A DNA stretch of 64,000 nucleotides from the NCBI RefSeq assembly GCF_003952365.1, contig NZ_CP034443.1, positions 4,829,001-4,893,000 of the forward strand, in the 5' to 3' direction. Shown here piece after piece: positions 1 to 9,283 of this stretch. The stretch is from Mesorhizobium sp. M9A.F.Ca.ET.002.03.1.2. Its GTDB lineage: Bacteria; Pseudomonadota; Alphaproteobacteria; Rhizobiales; Rhizobiaceae. The notes beneath the pieces were generated by a model. The model had not been told where the DNA came from. It was given only the letters and a program-made list of their open reading frames with translations, and ran no database searches. Position numbers and translations under genes: made by a program. Each line of letters begins with the position of its first letter. Position 1 is the stretch's first letter.

Positions 1-431
1 TCCAGCACGGCCACACCTATATGTGCCATCCCATGGCCTGCGCGGCAGCGCTTGCCGTCCAGGAGGTCATCGAGCGGGACCACCTGCTCGACAACGTCAA
101 GGCGATGGGCGCCCATCTCGCCCGGCGCCTCGGTGAGCGCTTTTCCAACCACGCCCATGTCGGTGACATCCGCGGTCGTGGCCTCTTCATGGGGCTCGAG
201 CTGGTCGAAGACCGTTCGTCGAAGGAGCCGTTCGATCCGGGCCGCAAACTACATGCGCGCATCAAGCGCGAGGCGATGGCGCGAGGGCTGCTCGTCTATC
301 CCGCAGGGGGCACGATCGACGGCGCGCGCGGCGATCATGTGCTGCTTGCACCGCCCTTCATCATAGACGCCGCAGCAATCGACGCTGTTGTTGAACGGCT
401 CGGCGACGCGATAGACGCGGCGGTGGCATAG
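1..431 (+). CDS. Class III PLP-dependent aminotransferase (3' part)
   Basis: Only the last ~143 residues are inside the window and the reading frame is open at its left edge. The fragment starts with Gly-His-Thr-Tyr-Met-Cys-His-Pro followed by a CAAALA-like helix. In class III (ornithine/GABA/omega-amino acid) aminotransferases this segment follows the PLP-binding lysine, so the lysine itself lies outside. Further on, RGRGLFMGLELV matches the family's conserved 'GxGLMxGIEL' strand. Such enzymes move an amino group from an amine or amino acid to a keto acid in the cytosol; the substrate cannot be told from the C-terminus. It converges on the RpiR regulator gene and may be functionally tied to the TAXI transporter locus beyond it, which is inference from proximity only. 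Confidence 0.85.
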   Translation, partial: QHGHTYMCHPMACAAALAVQEVIERDHLLDNVKAMGAHLARRLGERFSNHAHVGDIRGRGLFMGLELVEDRSSKEPFDPGRKLHARIKREAMARGLLVYPAGGTIDGARGDHVLLAPPFIIDAAAIDAVVERLGDAIDAAVA

Positions 432-443
432 CGCCAGCGCTTC

Positions 444-1316
444 TCATTCCGGCAGATAGGCGCCGAACGCCTGTAGCTCCAGTTCCGTCTCCCTGACACG
501 GGCCGCGGCTGCCGGCCCGCTGCGCGCCAGCATCGTTGCAGCCAGCGCTTCCACGATGGCCATCGCTGCGGCCACCGACGGGAAGAAGGACGGGCTGTCG
601 GTAGAGAAACGCAAGGTAACGTTCGCATGTCGCGCGATCGGAGCAGCCATGCTGTCGGCGACCGCGACAATCGGGACGTTGCGTCGCAGCGCGGCCTCCA
701 CCACTGGCCCGAGTTCACGCGAATAGGGCAAAAAGCCGATTGCGACGACCGCTTCCCTCTTTCCAAGCGCTGCGAGTTCCGCCTCGATCGCACCGCCGTC
801 GCCGCCGAGCAGCGTGATCTCGCGCCGAAACATCCGGCAGAGATAGACGAGCGCGTGCGCGGGTGCGCGGCAGCTTCGGAACCCGGCGACGCGTATGCGC
901 TGCGCCTTCTCCAGTATCGCGCAAGCCCTTGCAATTTCTTCGCTGCCGTTGACCGTTTCGGCCGCCGCCAGATTGGCCACCGTCGTCCTCAGCGATTCCG
1001 CGAAGATCGCCTCCGACCCGCGCCTGACAAGCGCATCGGCCTTTGCCGCGAAAGGCGCCTTGCCGGAGCGCAACCGGTCCTCGAACGGCTTGCGCAGCGC
1101 CGCCCAGTCGCCGAAGCCCAGCCGCCGCGCCAGTCGCACGAAGGTCGTCGGTGTCACCTCCGATCGCGAGGCCAGCACCCGCATGGAAACCAGCGCCACC
1201 TCGTCGGGATGATCGACCAGGAACCGTGCCGCTTTGCGCAGTTCCGAGCTCAGTTGGGGGAGTTCGGTCAGTATGCGTGCCAGAAGCGCGTCGAAGCCCA
1301 TCTCCCGCCTATCCAT
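444..1316 (-). CDS. MurR/RpiR family transcriptional regulator
   Basis: A protein of 290 residues with an N-terminal HTH_6 domain (roughly 1-78; the VTPTTFVRLARRLGF segment is the recognition-helix region) and a C-terminal SIS sugar-phosphate-binding domain (roughly 120-260). The ATG at 1316 is chosen because AAGGGAA lies about 11 bases upstream and the length is normal for the family. The open frame runs on to 1511, but that extension looks non-coding. RpiR proteins usually sense phosphosugars or related metabolites. It is divergent from the TAXI-TRAP genes that start at 1433, so it probably controls them; the ligand is unknown. Confidence 0.85.
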   Translation of the reverse strand: MDRREMGFDALLARILTELPQLSSELRKAARFLVDHPDEVALVSMRVLASRSEVTPTTFVRLARRLGFGDWAALRKPFEDRLRSGKAPFAAKADALVRRGSEAIFAESLRTTVANLAAAETVNGSEEIARACAILEKAQRIRVAGFRSCRAPAHALVYLCRMFRREITLLGGDGGAIEAELAALGKREAVVAIGFLPYSRELGPVVEAALRRNVPIVAVADSMAAPIARHANVTLRFSTDSPSFFPSVAAAMAIVEALAATMLARSGPAAAARVRETELELQAFGAYLPE

Positions 1317-1432
1317 GTAACAAGCATTTCCCTTGATTGATAAAGCGCAACAATCGTAGCATGCATCGACGTGCCTTGATACAAGAACACCGGACGGCCG
1401 CGACGGCACGCTAAGCACCAAGGGAGAATCGG

Positions 1433-2416
1433 ATGAAACATGCTCGGACTGCACGCCACGGAGCGCAGATCGCCGCCTTGTCGGCCGCGCTGCTGTTTTC
1501 GGCCAGCGCAATGGCGCAGCAGAATTTCGTGACCATCGGCACCGGTGGCGTCACCGGCGTCTACTATGCCGCTGGCGGTGCTATCTGCCGCCTGCTCAAC
1601 AAGGATCGAAAGACACACGGCATCCGCTGTTCGGTCGAATCGACCGGCGGATCGGCATTCAACGTGAACACGATCAAGGAAGGCGAACTCGACTTCGGCA
1701 TGGCGCAGTCCGATGTCCAATACAACGCCTTCAAGGGTGAGGAATCCTTCAAGGAAGGCGGCGCGCATACCGACCTCCGGGCCGTGTTCTCGATCCATCC
1801 GGAGCCGTTCACGGTCCTGGCCCATCCGAATGCCAAGGTGACGAAATTCGAGGACTTCAAGGGCAAACGCCTCAACGTCGGCAATCCCGGTTCCGGAACG
1901 CGCTCCTCCATGGAACGTCTGCTCGGTGCGATGGGCTGGACGCTGGCCGACTTTTCGCTCGCGTCGGAGTTGAAGGCTGACGAGCACGGCCCGGCACTCT
2001 GCGACGGCAAGATCGACGGATTCTTCTACGGGGTAGGCCATCCTTCCGCGAACATCCAGGATCCGACGACCACCTGCGGTGCCAAGCTGGTGCCGTTGAC
2101 CGGAGAGGTCGTGGATAAGCTTGTCGCCGAGAATCCTTATTACGCCAAGGCGATCATTCCCGGCGGGCTCTACGCCAACAATCCAGACGATACCGGGACT
2201 TTCGGGGTGCTCGCCACGCTGGTCACTTCGGCCAAGGTTCCCGATGAGAGCGTCTATCAATTGACCAGGGCGGTGTTTGAGAATTTCGACGAGTTCAAGT
2301 CGCTGCATCCGGCTTTCGCCAATCTCGATCCGGCCAAGATGGTGTCGGAGGGGAATTCCGCGCCGCTGCATCCGGGCGCTGAAAAATACTTCAAGGAGAA
2401 GGGCTGGCTGAAGTAG
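1433..2416 (+). CDS. TAXI family TRAP transporter solute-binding protein
   Basis: A 327-residue periplasmic protein with a clear Sec signal peptide (basic n-region, then [15 protein letters not shown] ending about residue 28). The mature N-terminus [25 protein letters not shown] is the typical TAXI ('TRAP-associated extracytoplasmic immunogenic') opening. An [10 protein letters not shown] segment follows, as in the family. GGGAGAA sits 6-8 bases before the ATG. The fused permease gene starts 67 bp downstream on the same strand, so the two form a complete TAXI-TRAP system driven by an ion gradient. TAXI substrates are mostly small organic acids or amino acids such as glutamate; this one is not identified. 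Confidence 0.92.
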   Translation: MKHARTARHGAQIAALSAALLFSASAMAQQNFVTIGTGGVTGVYYAAGGAICRLLNKDRKTHGIRCSVESTGGSAFNVNTIKEGELDFGMAQSDVQYNAFKGEESFKEGGAHTDLRAVFSIHPEPFTVLAHPNAKVTKFEDFKGKRLNVGNPGSGTRSSMERLLGAMGWTLADFSLASELKADEHGPALCDGKIDGFFYGVGHPSANIQDPTTTCGAKLVPLTGEVVDKLVAENPYYAKAIIPGGLYANNPDDTGTFGVLATLVTSAKVPDESVYQLTRAVFENFDEFKSLHPAFANLDPAKMVSEGNSAPLHPGAEKYFKEKGWLK

Positions 2417-2483
2417 GCTCGTGACCTGACGACAGTCCGGCGGGTTCAGCGGACCCCGCCGGCCATCCGCAACAGGAGGCGTC

Positions 2484-5075
2484 ATGAGCGAAGTGAAGGA
2501 ACAACCGGCCGGCGTCGATCTCGAAGAGCTCGAACAACTTGTCGCGGAGGCCGATACGGGTGGCCGGCATCCGGGCGGGACAGTCGCTCGAATCCTGCTT
2601 TGGGTTGCAGTTGCCTGGTCGCTTTTCCAGCTGTGGTACGCTTCGCCTTTACCGTTCGTCTTCGGCTTCGGCATCCTCAACGACACGGAAGCGCGCGCCA
2701 TCCATCTCGGCTTCGCGCTGTTTTTGACGTTCCTCGCCTATCCGGCGCTGAAATCCTCTCCCCGCGATCGCGTGCCGGTGCTCGACTGGGTGCTGGCCGT
2801 GGTCGGCGGGTTTGCCGGCGCTTACCTCTTTCTGTTCTACGCCGAGCTTTCCGGACGGCCGGGCCAGCCGACCGCTCTCGATCTCGCCACCGGCACCGTT
2901 GGCATCCTGTTGCTCCTCGAGGCGACGCGCCGCGCACTCGGCCTTCCGATGGTGGTGGTGGCATGTGTCTTCATCTTCTACACCTTTGCCGGCCAGTACA
3001 TGCCGGACGTGATTCAGCATCGCGGCGCGTCACTCAACAAGTTTCTCAACCATCAATGGCTGACCACCGAAGGCGTCTTCGGGATTGCACTTGGCGTATC
3101 GACGAGCTTCGTCTTTCTGTTCGTCCTGTTCGGCACGCTTCTGGAAAAGGCAGGCGCCGGCAACTGGATGATGCAGATCTCCATCGCGCTGCTCGGCCAT
3201 CTGCGCGGTGGCCCGGCGAAAGTCGCCGTGGTCTCATCGGCTCTCAACGGCGTCGTATCCGGCTCGTCCGTCTCCAACGTGGTTTCAGGCGGCATCTTCA
3301 CCATCCCGTTGATGAAGCGCACCGGCCTTTCCGGTGTCAAGGCAGGCGCCATCGAGGCTTCGGCCTCGATCAACGGCCAGATCATGCCGCCGGTCATGGG
3401 CGCGGCCGCCTTCCTGATGGTCGAATATGTTGGCATTCCCTATTCGGAGATCGTCAAGCATGCGCTGTTGCCGGCGGTCTTCTCCTATATCGCGCTGCTC
3501 TACATGGTTCATCTCGAAGCGATAAAGATGGGCCTGAAGACGATCCCGCAACGTCCGACGCCGGCAAGAGAACGGATGCTGCGGATGGGACTCGGAGTGT
3601 CCGGCAGCATTCTCGCCGTCTGCATCGTCTATTACGGCATCATTGCTATCCAGGCTGTCTTTGGTGGGGCCGCGCCGCCGGTGCTCGCAATCGCCGGCGT
3701 GGCTCTGTACGTCGCCTCCGTCTGGTACTCCTCCCGCTACCCGGACCTCGCACTCGACGATCCGACCGCGCCGATCCTGGAACTGCCGCGCGCCTGGGAC
3801 GTCACGCGGACCGGGCTCGATTTCCTCATCCCGATCGCGGTGCTTCTGTGGTGCCTGATGGTCGAGCAGATGTCGCCGGGCCTCTCGGCGTTCTGGGCGA
3901 CCATGTCGATCCTCGGTATCGTCGCCACCCGCAAGCCGCTGATGGCGGTATTCCGCAACGAAAACCTCGCGGCTTCAGTGCGTGCTGCCTGGGACGACCT
4001 GATCGACGGGCTGGCGCTCGGCGCCCGCAACATGATCGGCATCGGCATCGCCACGGCCACCGCCGGCATCGTCGTCGGCACGATCACGCTGACCGGTCTC
4101 GGCCTGATGATGACGGAACTCGTCGAGTTCATCTCCGGCGGCAACGTCATCCTGATGCTGATCCTGATCGCCGCGATCAGCCTCGTGCTCGGCATGGGTA
4201 TTCCGACCACAGCAAACTATATCCTGGTCGCGACGCTGATGGCGCCGGTAGTGGTCGATCTCGGCGCGCAGGCCGGATTGCCAATCCCGCTGATCGCGGT
4301 CCACCTCTTCGTCTTTTACTTCGGCATCATGGCCGATATCACCCCGCCTGTCGGATTGGCGGGCTTCGCGGCGGCGGCGATCTCCAAGGAGGATCCGATC
4401 GCCACCGGCTTCCAGGGCGCGTTTTATTCGCTGCGTACGGCGATCCTGCCATTCGTCTTCATCTTCAATCCGGTGATGCTGCTGATCGGAGTCGATACCT
4501 GGCTCGAAACGATCTGGGTGGCGACGGTCTCGTTGATCGCCATCCTGCTGTTTTCCGCCGCGACCATGAACTGGTTCGTGACGAAAAGCCGCCTGTGGGA
4601 AAGTGCGGCCCTGCTTCTCATCTGCTTCACGCTGTTTCGGCCGGACTGGTGGCTCAATCAGATGTCGCCGCCTTACGAGGAATTGCCGGCGAGCGAGTTC
4701 CTGTCGGCGGTCGGGCAAGCGCCGGCCGATGGCCGCATCAATTTCGTCGTCGAGGGTGTCGACCTCATGGGCGACGATGTACGCAAGACCGTCAACGTGC
4801 CGCTCGGCGAGCCGGGTGAACCGCTGAAGCGGCTGCGCGACATCGGTCTCACCATCACGCAAGCCGGCGACGCGCTGATGATCAGCAGTGTCGCCTTCGG
4901 ATCCTACGCCAAGCGCATCGGGCTGGACGTCGGATACGACGTGGTGGCTGTGCTCAAAAAGGCCGATCAGCCCTCGAACCTCATTCCGATCGGCCTGGCG
5001 CTTGCTGCGGCCGCCGGCGTCGCCGGACTGCAATTTGCGCGGGCGCGCAAGCAGGCGGACAGGAAGGAAGCCTGA
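2484..5075 (+). CDS. TRAP transporter fused permease subunit (DctQM-type, TAXI family)
   Basis: An 863-residue inner-membrane protein in which the small 4-TM and large 12-TM TRAP permease subunits are fused. The N-terminal ~200 residues carry the small-subunit-like helices (about 30-190). The DctM-like part follows, with the conserved region SGSSVSNVVSGGIFTIPLMKR at about residues 255-275 and the second pseudo-repeat LGMGIPTTANYILVATLMAPV near 570-590. After the last helices there is a soluble tail of roughly 150 residues ending in one more TM, matching the DUF3394 extension of some TAXI permeases. A perfect AGGAGG stands 7 bases before the ATG. It works with the TAXI binding protein just upstream. 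Confidence 0.93.
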   Translation: MSEVKEQPAGVDLEELEQLVAEADTGGRHPGGTVARILLWVAVAWSLFQLWYASPLPFVFGFGILNDTEARAIHLGFALFLTFLAYPALKSSPRDRVPVLDWVLAVVGGFAGAYLFLFYAELSGRPGQPTALDLATGTVGILLLLEATRRALGLPMVVVACVFIFYTFAGQYMPDVIQHRGASLNKFLNHQWLTTEGVFGIALGVSTSFVFLFVLFGTLLEKAGAGNWMMQISIALLGHLRGGPAKVAVVSSALNGVVSGSSVSNVVSGGIFTIPLMKRTGLSGVKAGAIEASASINGQIMPPVMGAAAFLMVEYVGIPYSEIVKHALLPAVFSYIALLYMVHLEAIKMGLKTIPQRPTPARERMLRMGLGVSGSILAVCIVYYGIIAIQAVFGGAAPPVLAIAGVALYVASVWYSSRYPDLALDDPTAPILELPRAWDVTRTGLDFLIPIAVLLWCLMVEQMSPGLSAFWATMSILGIVATRKPLMAVFRNENLAASVRAAWDDLIDGLALGARNMIGIGIATATAGIVVGTITLTGLGLMMTELVEFISGGNVILMLILIAAISLVLGMGIPTTANYILVATLMAPVVVDLGAQAGLPIPLIAVHLFVFYFGIMADITPPVGLAGFAAAAISKEDPIATGFQGAFYSLRTAILPFVFIFNPVMLLIGVDTWLETIWVATVSLIAILLFSAATMNWFVTKSRLWESAALLLICFTLFRPDWWLNQMSPPYEELPASEFLSAVGQAPADGRINFVVEGVDLMGDDVRKTVNVPLGEPGEPLKRLRDIGLTITQAGDALMISSVAFGSYAKRIGLDVGYDVVAVLKKADQPSNLIPIGLALAAAAGVAGLQFARARKQADRKEA

Positions 5076-5136
5076 GCCTGGAGCAGTCGGCCAGCACTTG
5101 TGAAACCAGGTCGCTGCAGGCGGTCGAAAAAACTCC

Positions 5137-6186
5137 TCAGTCGGCGGTCAGCACGACCTTGACGCTCTGCGAGCGGTCGGCGGCCAGCCGAAACGCATCG
5201 CGGGCCGAGGAGAGGGGGCGTTCGGCGGTCACCAGCCTCAGCACGTCTATATCCCCGCCGACGATGAGATCGACCGCCTGGTCGAATTCCGTGCCGAAAC
5301 GGAACGTGCCGTTCAGATTGATTTCCTTGGCCATCACCGCATTGGCCGCCACGGGGATCTGACCACCCGGAAGATTGCCGACCTGAACGACCGTGCCGCC
5401 GCGCCGGACGCTGGCGATCGCCAGCGCTAGGCCCGCTGCGGTGCCTGAAATCTCGAACGCGACATCGATCGCCCTGTCGGCCGCAAGCGCCTTTAGCTCG
5501 TCGTCGCCACCGGAAAGGTCGATCGTCCTGTCTGCTCCAAGTTTGCTGGCGAAGGCTAGCGGCGCCTCGGCTATGTCGGCGACGGTGAGCTCGCCACATC
5601 CCTTGAGCTTGGCGGCGAGCATGGTCAAAAGCCCGATCGGGCCGGCGCCGAACAGGATGACGTCGCGGCCGGCGATGTCGCCGGCCCGTGCCACAGCGTG
5701 CAGGCTGACGGCGAGGGGTTCGGCGAGAGCCGCCGCCTGGTAGGCGACATCAGGCGGAACCTTGACGCATTGCGCGGGCGTGGCGTCGAACACGCTGGCA
5801 AAACCACCTTGCATGTGCGGCGTTTTCGACGCCGAGCCCATGAAATAGATGTTTTCGCAGAGGTTGGCGCGGCCCTCCGCGCATCGCGCGCATCGTCCGC
5901 ACCAGCGCGACGGGTTGACCGCCACGCGATCGCCGACGGCAAGTCCGGGCGCGTCCGCGCTGATTTCGACGATCTCTCCGGCGACCTCGTGGCCAAGCAC
6001 GAGCGGCGATGTGACGACAAAGTCGCCGGTCCGCGCGTGGCGGAAATAGTGCAGGTCGGAACCGCAGATGCCGCCTGCGCCGAAGCGCACGCGCACCATT
6101 CCCGGCGCGAGCGGGGCGAGCGGGTGCTCGATCACGCGCAAGTCCTCGGGGCCGAACAGCGTCGCGGCGACTGCGTTGTCGATCAA
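5137..6186 (-). CDS. Zinc-dependent MDR alcohol dehydrogenase, L-idonate 5-dehydrogenase-like
   Basis: A 349-residue medium-chain dehydrogenase. Visible motifs are ICGSDLHYF (catalytic zinc Cys), GHEVAGEIVEI (GHE), a structural-zinc cluster C-G-R-C-A-R-C-A-E-G-R-A-N-L-C near residues 95-110, and the Rossmann fingerprint GAGPIGLL. These and the length match L-idonate/sorbitol-type NAD(P)-dependent dehydrogenases. The open frame extends far upstream inside the permease gene, but homology starts at ATLFGPEDLRV. The only suitable start there is a TTG at 6186, whose TTGA overlaps the dctM stop by 4 bp, indicating translational coupling. It is the last gene of the GntR-DctPQM operon, so it probably oxidises the imported sugar acid. 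Exact substrate is inference. Confidence 0.85.
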   Translation of the reverse strand: MIDNAVAATLFGPEDLRVIEHPLAPLAPGMVRVRFGAGGICGSDLHYFRHARTGDFVVTSPLVLGHEVAGEIVEISADAPGLAVGDRVAVNPSRWCGRCARCAEGRANLCENIYFMGSASKTPHMQGGFASVFDATPAQCVKVPPDVAYQAAALAEPLAVSLHAVARAGDIAGRDVILFGAGPIGLLTMLAAKLKGCGELTVADIAEAPLAFASKLGADRTIDLSGGDDELKALAADRAIDVAFEISGTAAGLALAIASVRRGGTVVQVGNLPGGQIPVAANAVMAKEINLNGTFRFGTEFDQAVDLIVGGDIDVLRLVTAERPLSSARDAFRLAADRSQSVKVVLTAD

Positions 6187-7589
6187 CGGACCAGCCCCAG
6201 CTGCGTCGGCAGCCACAGCGTGATGGCGGGGATGAAGGTGATCAGGATCAGCGCGACGACCAATGGGACGAGCCAGGGCAGGATTGCCATGGTCGTACGC
6301 TCGACCGATAGCTTGGCAACCCGCGAGAGGACGAAAAGCACCATGCCGAGCGGCGGATGGAGGAGACCGATCATCAGATTGAGCGTCATGATCAGGCCGA
6401 AATGCACCGGGTCGATGCCGTAGAGGACCACGATCGGCAGGAGGATCGGCACAAGGATGGTGATCGCGGCGATCGTGTCGAGGAAACAGCCGACTAGCAG
6501 CATCAGGATGTTCACCAGGATCAGGAACACCCATTTGTTTTCGGTCAGCGATGTGATGAAGACCGAGAAGAGCTGCGCCGCCTGACTGACCGTGAGCAAC
6601 CAGGCGAAGATCGACGCCGCGGTGACGATGAAGAGAACCGACGCGGTCGTCTCGATCGTGTCGAAACTGGCCTTGGCGAGGGTTGCGAACGTCATCGTGC
6701 GGTAGCGCACCAGCCCTAGGAACAACGACCAGATGACGGCGGCCATGGCCGCTTCGGTCGGCGTGAACCAGCCCATCGTCATGCCGCCGATCAGAATGAT
6801 CGGTGTCATGAGCGCCATGACGGCGGAGAAGTCGAAATACCAGTCGCAGGCGATCAGGATAACAAGCGCGATGCCAACGGCAATATTGAGCGACAGTCCC
6901 ATCTCGACGAGGACATAAACAGCCAGCGGAAAGCAGCACACGACGGCCACCTCGATCGAGGCGGCGGCGAGCCGGTTCAATTTGAACGGCGTATCCGAAC
7001 CCCAGCCCCGGCGGTGGGCGAAGATCGCGACCGTCACCATCATCAGCACGGTCATGACCACGCCGGGAAGGATGCCGGCCATGAACAGCGCGCCGATCGA
7101 GACGTTGGCCATCATGCCGTAGATGACGAAGGGCAGCGACGGCGGGAAGATCGGGCCGAGCGTCGAGGAGGCGGCGGTGACGCCAACGGCCGCCTCGACG
7201 GGATAGCCGTGGTCGCGCATGGCCTTGATCTCGATGGTGCCGATACCGGCGGCGTCGGCAAGGGCTGCGCCCGACATGCCCGCGAAGACCACGGATCCGA
7301 TAATGTTCACCTGCGCGAGGCCACCCTTCATCCAGCCGACAAGTGCCAGCGCAAAGGAATAGATCCGCCCGGTGACGCCGGCGATGTTCATGAGATTGCC
7401 GGCGAAGATGAAAAACGGCACGGCCAGCAGCGGAAAGCTTTCGACACCGGCGATCATGCGCTGCGCGGCGATGATGTCGGGCGCCACGCCGTAGAAGACG
7501 AGATAGAGCAGCGACGCCACCGCCATCGACACAGCGACGGGCACGCCGACCAGCATCAGGACGAGAAAGGCTCCGATCAGAAGCAGCAT
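6183..7589 (-). CDS. dctM: TRAP transporter large permease subunit (DctM)
   Basis: A 468-residue integral membrane protein of the DctM family with about 12 hydrophobic segments. Family landmarks are SFPLLAVPFFIFAGNLMNIAGVTGRIYSFA near the N-terminus, GMSGAALADAAGIGTIEIKAM (residues ~105-125), SSTLGPIFPPSLPFVIYG and the later LLVGCFLDTIAAITILVPILLPI. It sits 3 bp after dctQ and its stop overlaps the dehydrogenase start. Together with DctP and DctQ it forms a secondary TRAP importer for a C4- or sugar-acid-like carboxylate. It is slightly longer than the usual ~425-440 residues. Confidence 0.95.
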   Translation of the reverse strand: MLLLIGAFLVLMLVGVPVAVSMAVASLLYLVFYGVAPDIIAAQRMIAGVESFPLLAVPFFIFAGNLMNIAGVTGRIYSFALALVGWMKGGLAQVNIIGSVVFAGMSGAALADAAGIGTIEIKAMRDHGYPVEAAVGVTAASSTLGPIFPPSLPFVIYGMMANVSIGALFMAGILPGVVMTVLMMVTVAIFAHRRGWGSDTPFKLNRLAAASIEVAVVCCFPLAVYVLVEMGLSLNIAVGIALVILIACDWYFDFSAVMALMTPIILIGGMTMGWFTPTEAAMAAVIWSLFLGLVRYRTMTFATLAKASFDTIETTASVLFIVTAASIFAWLLTVSQAAQLFSVFITSLTENKWVFLILVNILMLLVGCFLDTIAAITILVPILLPIVVLYGIDPVHFGLIMTLNLMIGLLHPPLGMVLFVLSRVAKLSVERTTMAILPWLVPLVVALILITFIPAITLWLPTQLGLVR

Positions 7590-7592
7590 GGC

Positions 7593-8165
7593 CTATTCCC
7601 CCAGCCCGTCGAACGCGGCGGGGCGCTCCAGCGCCGAATAGCCACGGCGGATGTTGCCGACGAATACCTGGATAGCGCGCAGCATCATCAGCACGAAACC
7701 GGCGAAGACGGCGTAGAAGACGACGTTGCGCGGCAGGTCGATCGTGACCATGCGCTCGCGGTGGACGATCCCGACATAGCGCCATAGGAGCCAGGACATA
7801 TAGGCAAAGAAGCAAATGGTGATCAGATTGACCGCGAGCGCCAGGTAGCGCCCCGCCCCAGGGGGGAGATAATGATAGAGCACGTCGACATGGATGTGGC
7901 GCGTGGTGCGCGTGCACATGACCGAGCCCAGGAAGACCACGACGACGAGGCAGTTGATCGCGATCTCCTCGGTCCAGGCAAGACTGTTGTTCATGACGTA
8001 GCGCGTGAAGAACTGCAGAAAGACGCAGAGCGACATGCCCCAGAACACGGCGAGCGTGACCCAGTCCTCCACCGCGTATCGCGACAGATCGACGGGCAGC
8101 GTTTCTTCCTCGAATGCATGCGCCAGTTCTTCGGGGGTAACCTGGGTGTGGACCTCTTGGGTCAT
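7593..8165 (-). CDS. dctQ: TRAP transporter small permease subunit (DctQ)
   Basis: A 190-residue protein with four predicted TM helices. The motif NNSLAWTEEIAINCLVVVVFLGS, followed by an Arg/His-rich turn (TRTTRHIHVDVL), is characteristic of the DctQ family. The ATG at 8165 is preferred over an in-frame TTG six bases further upstream because GGAG lies 9 bases ahead of it. A cytoplasmic N-terminal extension of ~40 residues before TM1 is somewhat long for the family. It lies between dctP and dctM in the same operon. Confidence 0.9.
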   Translation of the reverse strand: MTQEVHTQVTPEELAHAFEEETLPVDLSRYAVEDWVTLAVFWGMSLCVFLQFFTRYVMNNSLAWTEEIAINCLVVVVFLGSVMCTRTTRHIHVDVLYHYLPPGAGRYLALAVNLITICFFAYMSWLLWRYVGIVHRERMVTIDLPRNVVFYAVFAGFVLMMLRAIQVFVGNIRRGYSALERPAAFDGLGE

Positions 8166-8246
8166 CGGCAAGCTCCGGACACTGTTGGGGGCGGCGGGCT
8201 CAACAGACCCGACGCGCTTGGCGCGCCGGGCCCGGATTGATGCAGT

Positions 8247-9224
8247 TTACTTGACGGCGCGGATCGCCTCCCAGTCTTCCTTGCGGTAGCCGAACTCCTC
8301 GAACGTTACCTTCTCCATCACGTTCTTTTCGAAATCGGCGCGATCGACTTCGGTGACGGTGAGGCCGCGCTCCTTGAAGGTCTCAACCAGGGCCTTCTCG
8401 CGATCGACGATGATCTTTGTCGCGCGTGCGGCGGCTTCCTGCATCACCTCGGTGAAGATCGCCTTGTCCTCGTCCGACAATTGCGACCAGCGCGATTGCG
8501 ACACGATCGTGTTGAGATGATCGACGATATGCCCGGTCAGGATGATGTGCTTTTGCACTTCGTAGAACTTCTTGGCGTCGATCGTCGTCAGCGGGTTTTC
8601 CTGCGCTTCCACCGTGCCCTGCTGCAAGGCGAGATAGACCTCGGCGAAGGCGATCGGCGCGGTGTTGGCGCCGCAGGCGCGCGGCATTGCGAGATAGGCC
8701 GGCACATCAGGCACGCGGATCTTCAGGCCCTGCATGTCGGCGCATTTCTCGATCGGCCGGTTGGAGGTCGTGTGACGCGTGCCGTAGTAGGTGGTCGCCG
8801 TGATGTGATGCCCCGACGCCTCTTCGTAGCCGCCGGTCAATTCCTTGTATTTGTCGGTCTTGGTGTAAGCGAGCAGATGATCCGCGTCACGGAAGGTGAA
8901 CGGGAAGTAGGTCACGCCGATCGGCGGGAATTCGCGGGCGGCGAAGCTCGATCCGGAGATAATGATGTCGACCGTGCCGAGGGTCAGCCCCTGGTTGATG
9001 TCGGATTCCTTGCCGAGTTGCGAGGCCGGGAAGACGTCGATCGTATAGCGGCCGTCGGTGCGCTTCTTGATCTCTTCCGCCGCCCACACGGACTCCGTGT
9101 GGAAGGGTTCGGACGTTTCATAGACGTGAGCCCATTTCAACGCGGTTTGTGCAGAGGCCGAAGCCATGGGCAGAGCGATCGCGGCGATCGTGCCGAGCAG
9201 AACGGCGTATTTTCTCAGCATCAT
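8247..9224 (-). CDS. dctP: TRAP transporter solute-binding protein, DctP family
   Basis: A 325-residue periplasmic binding protein with a signal peptide (LRKYAVLLGTIAAIALPMASASAQ). The mature part shows the DctP layout: LKWAHVYETSEPFHTESVWAAEE, then the ligand-binding region GLKIRVPDVPAYLAMPRACGANTAPIAFAEVYLALQQGTVEAQENP, where the Arg of KIRVP binds the substrate carboxylate in the family. Two adjacent ATGs (9224 and 9221) follow GGGAGGAAT, and the second has the more normal spacing. It is the receptor of the DctPQM importer. The neighbouring idonate-type dehydrogenase and FCD-GntR regulator suggest a hexonate or uronate ligand, which is inference. Confidence 0.94.
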   Translation of the reverse strand: MMLRKYAVLLGTIAAIALPMASASAQTALKWAHVYETSEPFHTESVWAAEEIKKRTDGRYTIDVFPASQLGKESDINQGLTLGTVDIIISGSSFAAREFPPIGVTYFPFTFRDADHLLAYTKTDKYKELTGGYEEASGHHITATTYYGTRHTTSNRPIEKCADMQGLKIRVPDVPAYLAMPRACGANTAPIAFAEVYLALQQGTVEAQENPLTTIDAKKFYEVQKHIILTGHIVDHLNTIVSQSRWSQLSDEDKAIFTEVMQEAAARATKIIVDREKALVETFKERGLTVTEVDRADFEKNVMEKVTFEEFGYRKEDWEAIRAVK

Positions 9225-9283
9225 ATTCCTCCCTGTGATTGGATTTCGACTGTGCCGACAGGATCCTCCCGGTCGGCCGCCTC

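Noticed and set aside
2600..4819. A 739-codon open frame on the plus strand inside the TRAP permease gene
   Set aside because: It is out of phase with the permease, is rich in Arg/Pro/His as expected for a shifted frame of a GC-rich gene, and shows no family motif.
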